64,000 nucleotides of DNA from Acanthochromis polyacanthus (GCF_021347895.1 NC_067121.1:15201962-15265961), one strand, 5' to 3'; shown: positions 21,721 to 34,666, numbered from the stretch's first letter. Program-made: numbers and translations. Notes: a model not told the origin generated them from the sequence alone.

Positions 21721-22612
21721 AACCAGCCAAAATAATTATTGCATAAAATAATTGTTTTCCTAATATCACATTTGCTAATGCTTCCCAAAAATGTGTAATA
21801 TTGTGGCAACTTCAATATTAATCATAATTTAAGGAAAATCAAGTACGTAAACTGAAAAATGCTTGGAAAAAATAATTTCAGCAGTGAATCTAGAAATACA
21901 GTACATTAAATGTACAACGGCTGTGTTTTACTTTTTCAGTGCATAAAGCATTATGAGTGTAGTTATGAAGCATTATGAATGCCCTCATAATGCATTGTGA
22001 TTGTCGGGGCTTCATACCTCATGAAGCATTATGGTTGTAGTGTTCATGAGTATTCATGAGCATCCACAGAACAAGTCATTATAATTCATTATAAATGACA
22101 TTATAATGTTTTATGACCGTTGATATAAAGCATCATGAAGCATTATGTTTGCTTATAAGTTTAGTTATGAGGCATTATGAATGCATTATAATGCATTATG
22201 GATGCCGTTATAATGCATTATAAATGTGGGCTTCATAGAAAGTCTTACCGATATGGGTTAGCTAAATTGAATTCTTGTGTGCTATGTTTGTTGTTATCAT
22301 TATACTTCTCCAACCAAATGTACCTTCAGTTGTACGAGACATTAAAATGAACAAGAAATTGAAGAGAACAAGGATGGTCTAATATTTTTTTCCATGACTG
22401 TAGTTATTGACTTGCTTAAACACTGTATTCAATAAACATTAAGACCATTAATTGAACCCAGTCCACATTGGTGAGAATGCTGAATCTTAACCACTAAACC
22501 ACAAGCGACCTTTCACCTGCGTGTTCACTTCTGGTAGCTTCATATATCTGGTTATTTCTTAAACCTATACATTGTATACAAGAGTTCACTGCCGGATAAC
22601 AAGTTTATGCCT

Positions 22613-22983
22613 ATCCATCCATCCATTCTCTATACACCGCTTTATCCTCACTAGGGTCGCAGGGGGTACTAGAGCCTATCCCAGCTGTCTCGGGCGAAGG
22701 CAGGGGACACCCTGGACAGGTCGCTAGTCTGTTGCAGGGCTACATATACAGATGAACAATCACACTCACATTCACACCTACGGGCAATTTAGAGTAATCA
22801 ATTAACCTCAGCATGTTGTTGGACTGTGGGAGGAAGCTGGGGTACCCGGAGAAAACCCACGCATGCACAGGGAGAACATGCAAACTCCATGCAGAAAGAT
22901 CCCAGGTCCAGGCCGGGATTTGAACCGGGGATCTTCTTGCTGCAAGGCGAAAGTGCTAACCACTACTCCACTGTGCAGCCCCT
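22613..22983 (-). mobile_element. tRNA-derived SINE with 12-bp target duplication
   Basis: Read on the minus strand it starts GGGGCTGCACAGTGGAGTAG, with a pol III A box (TGGTTAGCAC) and a B box (GGTTCAAATCC), and ends in GGATGGATGGAT repeats. AAGTTTATGCCT flanks it perfectly at 22601-22612 and 22984-22995. It is a complete copy of a common teleost SINE, also seen at 37753-38108. Confidence 0.85.
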
Positions 22984-22995
22984 AAGTTTATGCCT

Positions 22996-23825
22996 AAAAA
23001 GCAATAAATAAATAAATAAATAAATAAATGGAGCTGATTGGCAGTTATGAGACTGTCCAATAGGCTTTAATTACAGTGAAAATAGACAGTTAGGAAAGGA
23101 AAGCAGCTTTAGCCTTCACATTCCTCCCTTCAGTAATTGAGCATACTGGAAATATCCTACCCTGTAAATGATTACGTGCACTGGATGTGTAATTATCAGC
23201 CCATGTCATAACACTGTCTACGACCCACCTGAGAGACTGGATGTGGCAGCCAGGAAAGGAGAAGGAATGAAACAAATGTATTTAGAATAAGTGTCACTGC
23301 TGTCTATGGAATATTTAGCAGTAATGCAGCACTTTTTTAATGGAGGTGATGAGTGTTGCACTCGCGGAATTCAAAACTGAGTCCTTGTGTTTAAGTGGAA
23401 TTGCAAACAAAATTTTATTTTGCAAGTCAAAAGTCACTGAAGTATTTAGAGTTCAACTTGTGTGCTTTGGGTCTACAAATGTCATGACTTTACATTTATC
23501 GCTGATTAAATTCTTCAGTTGCAAAGAGTATTAGTATAATTTTATCAACATACCAAACTAGTTTCTGCACTGACAGAAATACACAAAAACAAATTCATGA
23601 ATATAAAACAATAGATTAGAAATAAAGTATTTAGAAAACCTAAATGTGATTTAGTGACATTTCTGTGTGCATTGACCAGAGAAGAAAGATAGCATAGCAT
23701 AGCATATTAGCTTTAATGTTAGAGATGCTTAAAAAAAAGTTTGTGATTTTCAAAACACCATTTATCTATTTTAAGTCGCTTCTTAATTAAATCAAGGCGT
23801 TTACATTAGTTTTGACTGATTTGGA
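22996..23825. other. Intergenic sequence upstream of sppl2b
   Basis: A short (AATA)n tract follows the SINE at about 23005-23028. The rest is unremarkable unique-looking AT-rich DNA with no exon seen. Confidence 0.4.
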
Positions 23826-23830
23826 CTTTA

Positions 23831-23993
23831 ACCAATCAAAGACGTGTTCATTTGCGCGTGACGATAATAGCCAATCATAACTCCCTTTGCGCAAAGTGGG
23901 CGTGTCTTGTGAACAGCTGGTGGGGGCTCGCGTTGACGGGCTTGAGCCGAGCGGTTGGTTGGTCGATGGGGAAACAACAACAAGCCAGGCATC
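23831..23993 (+). promoter_or_regulatory. sppl2b: Probable sppl2b core promoter and 5'UTR
   Basis: Two CCAAT boxes (ACCAATCA at 23831-23838 and GCCAATCA at 23870-23877) and a GC/Sp-type element GTGGGCGTG (23896-23904) lie within 165 bp of the start codon. The local GC and CpG content is above the surroundings. No TATA box is seen, as expected of a housekeeping promoter. Confidence 0.65.
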
Positions 23994-26900
23994 ATGAGAG
24001 TCCCCAAAACACTGATTTGGGCAGCTTTTCTCATCCAGAAGGTGAGAAACCGCTTCTATTTCTCCGAAGACGGTCTATTTGCGTGTTTATGTTGCATAGC
24101 AGCACATGGTTGATAAATAGCGACTGTTTTTTTTCTAACCGTGCTCCGGGAATATTAGCTTGGATGCTATGATTGTTAGCTTGCGGACATCACCGAGGGC
24201 CCTGGAAACCCACACATCACTTGCCTTTTGATGTAACCTGAAGCTGGATGACTGCTAATTCACCGCATTTTTCAGACCAATATGACAGACTGAATTTAGT
24301 AGCCGTTTAGCAGACAATTAATCGGGGAATGTTAGATACCAAGTTACTTTGCACTGGTGTTGTAAAGGTGTGATAACGCTTCAGAAATTTGAGGATTTAG
24401 GAGAAGAAAATCACATAGTTGATTATAATGTCACTACCAAACACATTAGAACCAACTGTACTTAACCCTGTGAGTCAGTCTCTAACAAATCTACTGTGCT
24501 CTGTAACCGCCAGACTCTTTTTCAGATTTTTAAGACATAAGTTTTTTTTTTGTAAATAAGATTTTTAATATATTTAGGACTCTTAATTGTTGTACACAAC
24601 GTGTAAATAGTAGCCTTCATATTGCTGTAACCTACAGCCTACATACACTCAGTTGACTACAACAATATTGAGTTGTAATAAGATATCCCTGCAGCAAAAC
24701 CCACCACATTATCAGGGTTTCTGAAAAAGTCCTTAACTGCACTGGATTTTAAAATGAATAAGAGTCTTAAAATTCAACCTGCAAAAAGCCCAACTATTTT
24801 CTTTTGCTTGCTGTCGGCCAGGGGTGTCAAACATATGGCAGAGGGTCCAATCTGACCTGCAGGACGACTTTGTGAAGTGTAAGAATTCCAGAGAAGACAA
24901 TAACTGTAAATTTGTAAAACTGTAAATAATTTCTTGAAGTTGATTTAATCTTAAAACACTTTATTGTTCAGTTCCAGATAAATGAGACCAAATGTTATGT
25001 GCCTTTGTCAATACATTGCGATCTGTAAGTTGTAATGTGTAAATGATAAACTGAGGTGTAATATTGCTGAAATGTCACCTATTTTTATCAAGAAATTTCA
25101 ATTTGTTTGTAATGTTTTGTTAGAACGTAGTTCTTTAGATGTAACATTTCTAGTACCTTGTTGCGTTAAAACAAAGGGAAATATTTGGAGTTGTGGTCAT
25201 TTATAGGTTATTATGATTTACTGGTCCATCCCACTTGACATCAAATTGGGCTGCATGTGGCCCCTGAACTGAAATGTGTTTTATACCCCTGCTGTAGGCT
25301 GTAATGAGAAGTAAGTAAAGTGTGTAATACAATGCACATTATGAGCGAAGGTCATTAACATACTGCTGCAAAAATGAACAAAAAAAAAAGAAATAACAAT
25401 GTAGCAAGTCATCTCTCAGTAACTGAAGTTAAAAAAATCACACAATTCAAAGCGCTGAGATGCGGAAAGCCACGAAAATTAATGGTTCATGATCTCAAGA
25501 GTCTATAATAAAAACAAAATAATACAAAACAGAAAACTGTTGCACACACTGGAGCCAGAATTTATCTGCCAGTTGCAAATTTTTACCTTAAATTCATAAG
25601 ACTGTGACATGAATAAAACTTGGTTAAGCGTGAGTTTTCTTTAAATATAACCTTCTTTCTTCAGTATAAACTGAATAATGTAGTGCAATATCTATCAATT
25701 ATTTGTGCTGTCGATTCATAGTTATTGTTTTTATGAATTGTTCTTTTTTCGATTTGACAAAATGTCAAAATGGTGAAAAATGTCCTTCAGACGACAGATG
25801 CCTGGATTTGTCTACAACCAAAAGATATTCAGTTTACAGTTTCATTACTGAAACAATGAATCCAGAAAATAGTCACGTATAATAAGCTGTAATACTTTTT
25901 TCATACTTTTGAACATTTGTTTTAAGAAATAGAGATGTGGTACAAAAAAGTTCTCGTAAAGTCTTAAATCTAACATGTATCTTGTAGAAACCCTAATTGA
26001 AGAACATACAGGTGCTGATAATATTGAGTCCACCTTATTATATCACTTTATTATAGACTAAAAGCAACTCATCATTAGTTTGATCATTGTTTACCAAAGG
26101 TTGTGCAGCTCATAGGTTTGAAGAACAGCCTTGACAACAGTGAGCAGTATGTTTAGAATTACTTCCAAATATCAGTCTTGCCGTCATTCACCATGCACAC
26201 TGTTATTTCATCAGGATTTTTGACTTTGTCCTGGTTACCAGATTTTCTTCACAGTGAAATCTCAACAGCAGATGTAGTTGTGCTTGATGTTATGGCTAAG
26301 TATGATATATATGATTTGACATATGCATCAGTTAGAAGTTACTAATATTTCATGGACATGTGGAGTGATTCTTTGTTGTTGTGTTGTCAGGTGGTGGGAG
26401 AGTACGGCATGGCCCATTTCAGTGACAAGGGCAAGAGCAAAGGAAAGGATTACTGCATATTCTTCAACTCAGAGTGGGCACATCTACCTCAGGACCTCAA
26501 TAAGGCAGTAAGTCGATAGTGAGCCACAACAAGTGGAATTAAGTCAGCTTCTATAAGCATAGTAGTAATTCAGACTGCTACACGGCACAATGCGGCTAAA
26601 CTTTATACTGATTTCTAGAGATCAATAAAATTCTTTTTCAGAAAGCCTCATAAATGATACTGAAAATTAATCTCCACTTTTAGTGCCTGTTACGACTCCA
26701 GCAGCTGCTTTCAGAACCATATGCAAAAGGTGGACATCTTTAGGGCTGATAGGAGACAATAATGACTTACCACTCAACGAGAAATAAAGGCAGGAATTAC
26801 AGTTTTTGAGTCATGCTTGTATAAAAAGAATTTTATTTTTGGATAGAGATGTATCATTATCAACCAAAAACTGTTAATTCAATTCATTTCCATTGAACGA

Positions 26901-29900
26901 GGAAGCATTTTTTCTTCCTGTTAATGTTGATTATAAATATAGTACGAATAAAACATGTACATGAATTTGTAAAAGAAGCTCTGGCTAAAGTTGCAAACTT
27001 TTTTGTGTTGTAGTCACGTCTCCAGATCGATGACTTAACACCATCAGTCCTTTGCTCGGCCTCTGAGGTCCCAGAGGGAGGCTTCCCAGATCACATCCCC
27101 ATGGTGATGAGGGGCAACTGCACTTTCTATGAGAAGGTTCGCCTGGCCCAGATTAATGGTGCCAAGGGCCTGCTCATTGTCAGCAAGGACAGACTGGTAA
27201 TACAGTTGTTTGTAGTCATTGTGTGTCAGGATTAAACTGAGTTCAGTCCATCAAAACAGAAAAAAAACATTTTTTTATTTTTTTTTTATTTACAGACACC
27301 TCCAGCAGGAAACAAGACTCAGTATGAGGAGATTTCCATTCCTGTAGCACTTCTCAGCTACTCTGATATGCTGGACATTAGCAAGGTGAGAGGTCGACCA
27401 CTAGATGCTCAAACCACTGGTGATCTGTGGGGTCCAGCTGATGTGTTGCTCTTCCACATTTATATGCATACACTGAAATGTACAGTAAAACACCTATACT
27501 CTCATTATGTAGTATTTTTTAAAACGTATTTGTGCAAATACTTAAAATGTTCCAATGCACTTAGATGTGGTACCTTAAACCTGATCTACAGTGCCTTTAT
27601 TTTCATTTATATAATTTTCTTTCATTAACATTACTTTATAGAAATCTGTTTTCACTTTGACATTAAAGAGTTTTTTCCAATAAATTTTCTTGTTAAAAAA
27701 AGCTAAATTTTATTGACCATGATTGATTTATGAAAGCAATAAAAGGGTAAAACAGCAAAGGGGGTGAATACTTATGATAGGCACTGTAATGCTGTTCTTT
27801 ACTCTTACAGACCTTTGGTAAAGGGCGACTGGTTGCAATGTATGCACCCAAGGAGCCAGTGGTGGACTATAACATGGTGATCATTTTCTTGATGGCTGTG
27901 GGAACAGTGGCCATCGGAGGCTACTGGGCTGGCAGCAGAGACAGCAAGAAGTGAGCGAACAATTCTCTGTTATGTTACAGCATGGATGGAAACAGCTGCA
28001 CACAGCCAGAGGGTCAATTCGCCATTTTAGTTTCTGAATAGAGTATTCAACCGTTCTGAGAAGTGTGTTCAATATAGACTGACTATAACTGTAGTGTAAG
28101 TCTCACAAAAGTAGTTTAAGTTGTATAAAGAAAAAGTCATAATGCGTGTTGTAGGACTTTCCCCTACATTACATTACACGAGGAAACATATTTTACTTCT
28201 GCTGCATATACAATGCTTTTAGTCTCAGCAGCTAAATTTAAATCACAGTCAATTTATCAGTTGAGTCATTGTGGAGAAAATTAGTCCAAATTTTCTTGGC
28301 AATGCACTGCAAGCGTATGAGTTTTCTCCTTGAAGACTGGATGCGTCTCTTCTTTTCAAGCCGAGCAGACTGCATTGTACCGCTGTGACTCCACTAAAGG
28401 GCAGTGTTTTTTATTTGAGGCTGAATGAGTGACTCACTGGCTTAAGTCAACCCGAATCCATCCTTTCTGACGGAGTTGCCAAGGTGACTGAGGCCACAGT
28501 CAGATCTGACGCACAGAACGAAAGGCAAAAAACATTTTTGAATTGAGTTTGTATGTTTTGAACTTGGGAAGGAAATGAATGCCAGAGAGTTGAGCAAATG
28601 ACAGTAAATATTGCCTGTGGACAGCAGCACGGTCATCCTGGATGCTTTGGCAAATCATCAAACATCAGAAAGTAATCTGTAATCTAAGAAAAACCCAAAG
28701 AAGTTAACAAAACAAGTGGAAATAGATACTGATAGTATGTAGAGTAATAAACATCTCCTCTGCACACTGGGCGTCACTGAATTTTGTTTTTCCTTCTGCA
28801 GACGTTACATGAAGCACAAGCGGGACGACGGTGCTGAGAAGCAAGATGAGGAGACAGTAGATGTCACTCCTATAATGATCTGTGTGTTCGTGGTCATGTG
28901 TTGCAACATGCTGGTGCTACTCTACTTTTTCTACGACAGCCTGGGTACAGTACAGATGCACATACTCTCACGCCACTGATCTGTACAAATAATATAATCT
29001 ACCAGATACTAATCTTGCTGAAAGATGAAAAATGCTCAGTTTGGTCAGATCCTTTCTGTTCAGTATTTATTGCTATGTTCAGGCAGGTTGGCCTCTCATA
29101 GCCATTCATTTTTCCTCATTCACTGTAGCCTGGTGCTGCTTGATAAGCTTTTTGTCAGATTCAAGTTGTGCAGGAGATGGCAGACAGCATTTCCTTGTGT
29201 GATCCCCTCAAATCAAGCTCCACTTGCAAGAGAAGATTTTTTGAAGCCCTCAGCTCTGTCTTGCAGGCTTTCTTGTTATATTTGATTGCCACATCCGTAA
29301 ATGGCTAAATGCAGGACTCACTCGGCTACCATTGTCATATTTTTACGCTAAATAAATGTAGTGGCTCTTTTACAGTTGCCAAAATTGTGCTTCAAGTTGA
29401 ATCTATGATGTCCACTTGAAATCCTAGTAGACTTACACCAGAGTATGTCTGTCAATAACGGGTTCAGTAACTGAGAGGCAACATGCAGAATAAGATAAGG
29501 AAAAAAAAAAGAAGAGATTGCTGGTTAAAAGTCCTGGGCCTTCTGTTCAGAGCTTAGGTAATGAAGTGATAATTCCTGGATTTAGCTCCAATGTAAAGTT
29601 GAGATTCCTTGGAGCTACAGTTGACACTCGATCCTCTTTTCCTCCTGCAGAACTGCTCTCTGTCCTGCATTACAAGGCTGAAGATTCAGTTTGCAGATCT
29701 AAATGTTTGAATCTCTTGAGTGTAAAAAAAATGGCAGTTCTGAATAAAGCTCGTTGGCTCAGATCAAATTTCACTTCTGAATAGATTAAAAACTGATAGC
29801 TGCTGATGGAGTGTTTCTGAGAGGTACTTTCACTAAGCATGCTACATACTGTACATGCAGTGATGAAAGGGATACTACCGTTCAGATGTATAAAAAGCCA

Positions 29901-31145
29901 GAGGGCCAAAGAAGTGTATTTCCTCATTGGAATACGAATAGATATCATGTTAATGTTTGCTAATCTTCTGCCTCCCTGTTCCATTCCCTCACTGTTTAGC
30001 CATTTGGGTGATTGCGATCTTCTGTGTGGCTTCCTCTGTCGGACTCTATAGCTGTCTGTGGCCTTTTGTTCGGAGACTTCCTTTCTGCAAGTGCAGGTGA
30101 GACTGTTCGTATCAGCAGACCTCATGATGCTAACAGTCCAAAATCACTGTCCATGCTCCATGTGGTTTTCTCAACCTCTACACTGAAGTTTTAGAAGGCT
30201 ACTTCTGTCATACAACTAAATAAAAGATCTCTGGGATAGTAGAAGTTACTGATTTAGTCCTGAGGCTCCAGAACTGGAAGACATCTTTTTTTTTTAAGTG
30301 TGAAAAAACCCTGCACACTGCCAATCGAAGCTGCAACAGTTCAGCAATTGTGAACAAAAATGACATTTGCTATTTCTAGCTTCTTAAATGTAGTGCTTTG
30401 ATACTTTCATTCAGAATACCTGACACCAAGCTGGATAACTTTTGGACTTTGGACAGTTAGTCAGACAGAAGAAGATACCATCTTGATCCACAATGAATTA
30501 TAAAGGCCAATTTTGTGCCATTTCCTTTCATTTTACAGACAGAAAAAGAACATGTTCTGCAGATTAATCAATAATAATAGTAATCATTAGTTGCAGCCCT
30601 CCTCTTGAAAGCAACAGCAGTCGTGCCTTACAGTGACTGCATTTCCTTGAAAGAAAATGCTGTTATGTTGACTGACATGAACCACCATGTGACCACAGAA
30701 TCCCAGAAAACAACCTGCCGTACCTACACAAGCGTCCACAGATTCGTATGTTGCTGCTGTCGGCCCTCTGCATTAGTGTCAGCATCATCTGGATGGTTTT
30801 TCGCAATGAAGACCAGTGAGTGCAAAGAGAGAGTGTGTCAGATTCATTCTTCTGCAGATGCTATGGTCACATGCAAGACAAGCACGCCACACACACACAC
30901 ACGTTTGTTTTTCTATACCGGTGGGGACTTACCATTGACTCCCATTCATATCTAACTCCTAACCCTTACCCTAACCTTAACCATCACCAAATCAATGCCT
31001 AACCCTAAACAAACGTTTTTGCACTTTTACATTTTTTATTAACAACAATATGGCCAAGAAAACGGTGTTGCCACCCGTGGGGACCTCATTTTAGGATATT
31101 TATAGCAAATAGTCAGGTCAAAGTCCCCACCGGAATAGCAGAAAC

Positions 31146-31213
<68 letters not shown>

Positions 31214-33336
31214 CGGTGCCCGTCACAATAATCAACTTGGTTTTCAAAAACAGCAGAATATTCCTTTCACACACCAGCCCTCCTACTGCATATATTGTCA
31301 GAGAAAAGCTGCTTTTTCACAGAAAAGAACATCAACATTTATCATAATGATCTTTATCACCACAGCTACAGTTCCCTTTAACCAGCATGTGCACTAAAAT
31401 TACTTTGATTTATATTAACGTGACTCTAGGTTTATTTCCGATTTATATCCATCATAACCAGGAATTTTGGTTGTAGAGCAGATTTGTTCAGGGCGTTGGG
31501 TGTCGTAATGTCTGTGTTTGATGAGACGTCAATATGATGATGGTGCTGGCTGACTAACATACTTGTTATGTCCTTCAGGTGGGCGTGGGTGTTACAGGAC
31601 ACCCTGGGGATCGCCTTCTGTCTCTACATGCTCAAAACAGTCAGGCTGCCCACATTTAAGGTTGGTTGACACGCCGACAGAAGAACATGCTTTCATAGGT
31701 CTTAATTGTGATTTATTGACGAACAAGCACCATATTAGTCAAACTCACCTAAATCCTTTTTCTGTCTCTCTCCTGCAGGCTTGCACTTTACTACTGACAG
31801 TCCTATTTGTCTATGATGTTTTCTTCGTATTTATTACACCCTTCTTCACAAAGGTATTTCAAGACTGTTTTCACACACGGCTCTTCAAATATCTGCTGAT
31901 TCTGTTAGTGTGTTGTGCTTATTTTCCATTCTCTCTTCAGAGTGGGGAAAGTATAATGGTGGAGGTAGCAGCTGGTCCCTCTGACTCTGCCACACATGAA
32001 AAGGTGAGCCTGGTTTCAAATTCCACACCCTTCAATACTGGATCTATAAACCCCTCGCATTAGCAAACAAGAAACGCACTCAGAGTGCAGTACTCCGCCA
32101 AGGCTTCTCAGTTGTTCAATGATGTGACCAATGAAATCTTTAAAAAAAAAAAAAAAAAAAAATCATGGTCCACAGCAGTCGATTTGTAGTAGGATCATAA
32201 TCATGTAATCTTCAGCAGGCAGCTGATGTAGTGTTCACTTGCTGTCATAGTTACAGTGACGCTGTGCCGCTATCTCGTATGATACAGAAATCTTTAACAA
32301 ATCCATGCATCCAGACTATAAGCTGCATCACTGCCAAAATCTAATCACTTGGCCCTTGTGACATTTCTGACCTTCCCTGAAAATTTCATCCAAATCAATT
32401 TTTGAGTTGAGTTGTAAGGATATATGAGATGGGAGGAAATCAACCTGAAACTTCTGTAATGTCCATATTCCCTCTCAGCTCAGAGGGAAAACAGTTAATG
32501 GTGACACTGTTTTGTGTTTTCTCCAGCTTCCTATGGTGCTCAAAGTACCACGGTTGAACTCGTCTCCTCTGGCCCTGTGTGATCGGCCCTTCTCCCTCCT
32601 GGGCTTTGGAGACATCTTAGTACCAGGTATATAACTGTCCTCATACCACAAGTCCCTTTATGTTACCAGAAATGTTTTAACCAACACTGATCATACTCAC
32701 AGATTTTGTTAGAGCAGAAGACATGATCATCACTACACAGCCTCACATTAATATTTTATGTTTAATTCTCTACAGCTGCAGATCTTAATATTTCCCACAT
32801 ATTAACTGCACATTAATTGCTTGAAGAAATTATGTGTAAACACCAGATTATCTAAAAAGCAGATACATATTTAAATAGTCAAGACTGTGTCTGATGTCTG
32901 AGTGTGATGACAGTGCTGAATATAGTAGCTGTCTTTGTTGATTGTTCTGAATGACTCTCTGCTTTTTTTGTCAGGTCTGCTGGTAGTATACTGTCACAGA
33001 TTTGACATTTTAACACAGTCCTCCAGGATCTACTTTGTGGCCTGTACTATCGGTGTGTACATACGCAGGATGCATGAGAGGGCTATGATTGGTGAAATGT
33101 TGATGTAGTGTTAGGATAAGCTTCCTTCAGATGGGATTACCATTACTGTGAGATGTGGGTAGCAAAAGATTTACTGTGCTCCTCTATAATTTAACTTAAC
33201 CGCTGCAATAGACGTCGACTTTCTGCAAGACCGTACCAGTACCTATCCTTTTCCTCTATTAAAGGTTTTTACATTTATATGTTGTAGTATTGTTTTGTAA
33301 ATAAGCAGATATACCCAGAGTTAAAATATTTCTGAC

Positions 33337-33373
<37 letters not shown>

Positions 33374-34666
33374 CAGACAGACAGACAGGTAGTGTCCATT
33401 TTAAATTACAAGGACACTGATCCAAATTTGATTTATATTAGAGAAACACCAGCTAATTTGCATGTGCCACCTGGACTGGACTTTGACTTTTCCTTTTTGC
33501 TTTGTCCCTCTTCTGTCAGCTTACGGAATCGGCCTGCTGATCACCTTCGTGGCCCTAGCCGTGATGCAGATGGGCCAGCCGGCCTTGCTCTACCTGGTGC
33601 CTTGCACTCTGCTCACCAGCCTCACTGTAGCGCTGTGGCGTGGGGAGTTGCCACAGTTCTGGACTGGAAGTGGATTTGTGGTGAATACCAGTTTGATATG
33701 ACTGCCTACTCCACGAGAACAAAAAGACTTTTTTTTAAAAGACAACAAAAGAAAACAAAAACAATCTAGTGTTAAATAACATGCAGAGTAAAGTAGAATT
33801 TCAAGTTGAGTAACCCCTTTAAATTTTTCCATCCGTTCCAACTGCCTCTTTCTGTTTTACTGTCCCCCTCCTTCCCTTCATCGCTGCTCCTTTCCCCTTT
33901 ATTTACTGTGGGTGTGCTCTAGTCTGCTGCTGAGGGCTCAGCTGTCTGTGAATGTCACTGCAGGTATTCCATTTGGGCTTGCCACTTTACACTCCACCAA
34001 TAGAAACATCCTTATCTCACTTTAAGTTCCTTTTGTTGTTTGGCCAAAGAAGTTAGACTACATTTTACTTCTGTACTATTGATAGACTAATTATTATGTA
34101 GCAAAGTAGGTGACTACAATTTTATTTTGGTGAGCAATAGAAATGTAGATTAACTTTCTTCTTTAATAGCATTTATTAGTTTGTCTTATCTGTCTAGTCT
34201 GATGGGACTCAAGAAATCTGTGGGATTTCATTTAGATAGATTTTCCTCTCAATTATGCATAGTTGGGACTTGTATCACTGGATACAGTGATACCTATGAC
34301 AGCAATATTAAGCACATACAGATTCTTAAATTAGGGTTTAATTGGTAAAGACGAAGGAATGACTATCGTTTTGGCTCTGTTTGTCTTATCTTCAGCTCTT
34401 CTGTAACTGCTATTAAATTTAGTTTTCAGCCGGACACATTTCACCCATCTCATACAGGCTTTATTTTCTGTCCCCTGCAGCCTCCCATAGTGCTCGCACC
34501 AATCAACTGTACACAAACTGCAGCGCCGCAGACAGAGGGGCCCTCGGCTAAACTGGAGCCACAAACCACAGAAGCCACCAATCAGAGCAAAGACTCGCCC
34601 CAACAGCCGTCTCAGGAAATGTCCCCGGTAGTAGAGAAAGACGAAGAGGAAAACAAGTCTAACTGA
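23994..34666 (+). CDS. sppl2b: Signal peptide peptidase-like 2B (intramembrane aspartyl protease)
   Basis: This gene encodes a GxGD-type intramembrane protease that cleaves type II membrane protein stubs such as TNF and ITM2B in endosomes and lysosomes (family knowledge). Fifteen exons join in phase: 23994-24041, 26391-26507, 27014-27196, 27296-27385, 27811-27950, 28802-28944, 30000-30096, 30699-30815, 31579-31660, 31779-31853, 31941-32003, 32527-32626, 32975-33052, 33520-33680, 34481-34666. The product is 559 residues: signal peptide (1 to about 19), luminal protease-associated domain (about 20-165), then nine membrane spans. Catalytic motifs are YD (Asp352), GFGD (Asp414) and QPAL (465-467). 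The offset from human SPPL2B active sites, as I remember them, is a constant seven residues. SPPL2B is preferred over SPPL2A by sequence and 19p13 synteny. The C-terminus is hydrophilic and Glu/Gln-rich. Confidence 0.88.
24819..25291 (+). mobile_element. hAT-type MITE in sppl2b intron 1
   Basis: It begins CAGGGGTGTCAAAC and ends TATACCCCTG, with flanking CTGTCGGC (24811-24818) and CTGTAGGC (25292-25299), a 7/8 match to an 8-bp target duplication. It is the most compact copy of the family seen at 871-1050 and 1626-3066. No coding capacity. Confidence 0.8.
26391..27385 (+). other. sppl2b: sppl2b exons 2-4: protease-associated (PA) domain
   Basis: These three phase-0 exons (39, 61 and 30 codons) encode the luminal PA domain. 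Landmarks are EYGMAHF, KDYCIFFNSEWAHLP, MVMRGNCTFYEK (an N-glycosylation sequon NCT) and GNKTQYEEI (sequon NKT), ending SYSDMLDI. The PA domain is diagnostic of SPPL2 proteins; SPP and SPPL3 lack it. Confidence 0.88.
30905..31215. repeat. GTGGGGAC-type dispersed repeat with CA tract, copy 1
   Basis: In sppl2b intron 8, the unit GTGGGGACTTACCATTGACT runs through telomere-like CCTAACCCT stretches, AAACGTTTTTGCACTTTTAC and ATGGCCAAGAAAAC to an inverted GTCCCCAC near 31123. A roughly 60-bp (CA)n tract follows at 31149-31211. The copy at 60693-60945 shares the whole order. The inverted GTGGGGAC/GTCCCCAC edges suggest a MITE. Confidence 0.65.
31779..33680 (+). other. sppl2b: sppl2b exons 10-14: catalytic membrane segments
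   Basis: Exon 10 carries VYDVFFVFITPF with the first catalytic Asp. Exon 12 carries SLLGFGDILVPG with the second. Exon 14 carries GQPALLYLVPC, the PAL motif lining the active site. All three are intact, so the enzyme should be active. A (TA)n tract and (CAGA)n repeat lie in intron 13 at about 33340-33390. Confidence 0.88.
32075..32410 (-). repeat. Dispersed repeat in sppl2b intron 11, copy 1
   Basis: This segment is a diverged inverted counterpart of 40195-40550. Shared landmarks are ACTCCGCCAAGG, TGTAGTAGGA, CAGGCAGCTGA.GTAGTGTTCACTTG, CATAGTTACAGTGAC and GACCTTCCCTGAAAATTTCATCC. A poly-A tract (32143-32162) interrupts it. No coding; probably an old SINE or LINE tail. Confidence 0.6.
33681..33701 (+). 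other. sppl2b: Alternative sppl2b C-terminus by intron-14 retention
   Basis: Exon 14 ends at a weak donor (GTGAAT). Reading through adds Val-Asn-Thr-Ser-Leu-Ile and a TGA at 33699-33701, giving a 504-residue product without the Glu-rich tail. Human SPPL2B also has C-terminal isoforms, but use here is inference. Confidence 0.4.

Larger units (their letters stand above)
18306..22249 (-). mobile_element. Merlin-type DNA transposon
   Basis: Long terminal inverted repeats of about 295 bp begin GGTAA(C/G)ACTTTCTATGAAGC at 18306 and, complemented, at 22249. Each is packed with CATTATAATG-like palindromic units. The left arm carries a second diverged copy of the subterminal unit (about 18540-18725) that the right arm lacks. 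A spliced minus-strand transposase resembling Merlin/IS1595-type enzymes lies inside. A CA-rich MITE (19361-19990) and an extra repeat (about 21510-21720) have landed in it. No clear target duplication remains. Confidence 0.8.

Noticed and set aside
22613..22983. tRNA gene suggested by A and B boxes
   Set aside because: The boxes belong to a SINE head with a target duplication; there is no complete cloverleaf.
30940..31010. Interstitial telomere suggested by CCTAACCCT units
   Set aside because: Units are few, imperfect and part of a dispersed repeat that recurs at 60745-60800.
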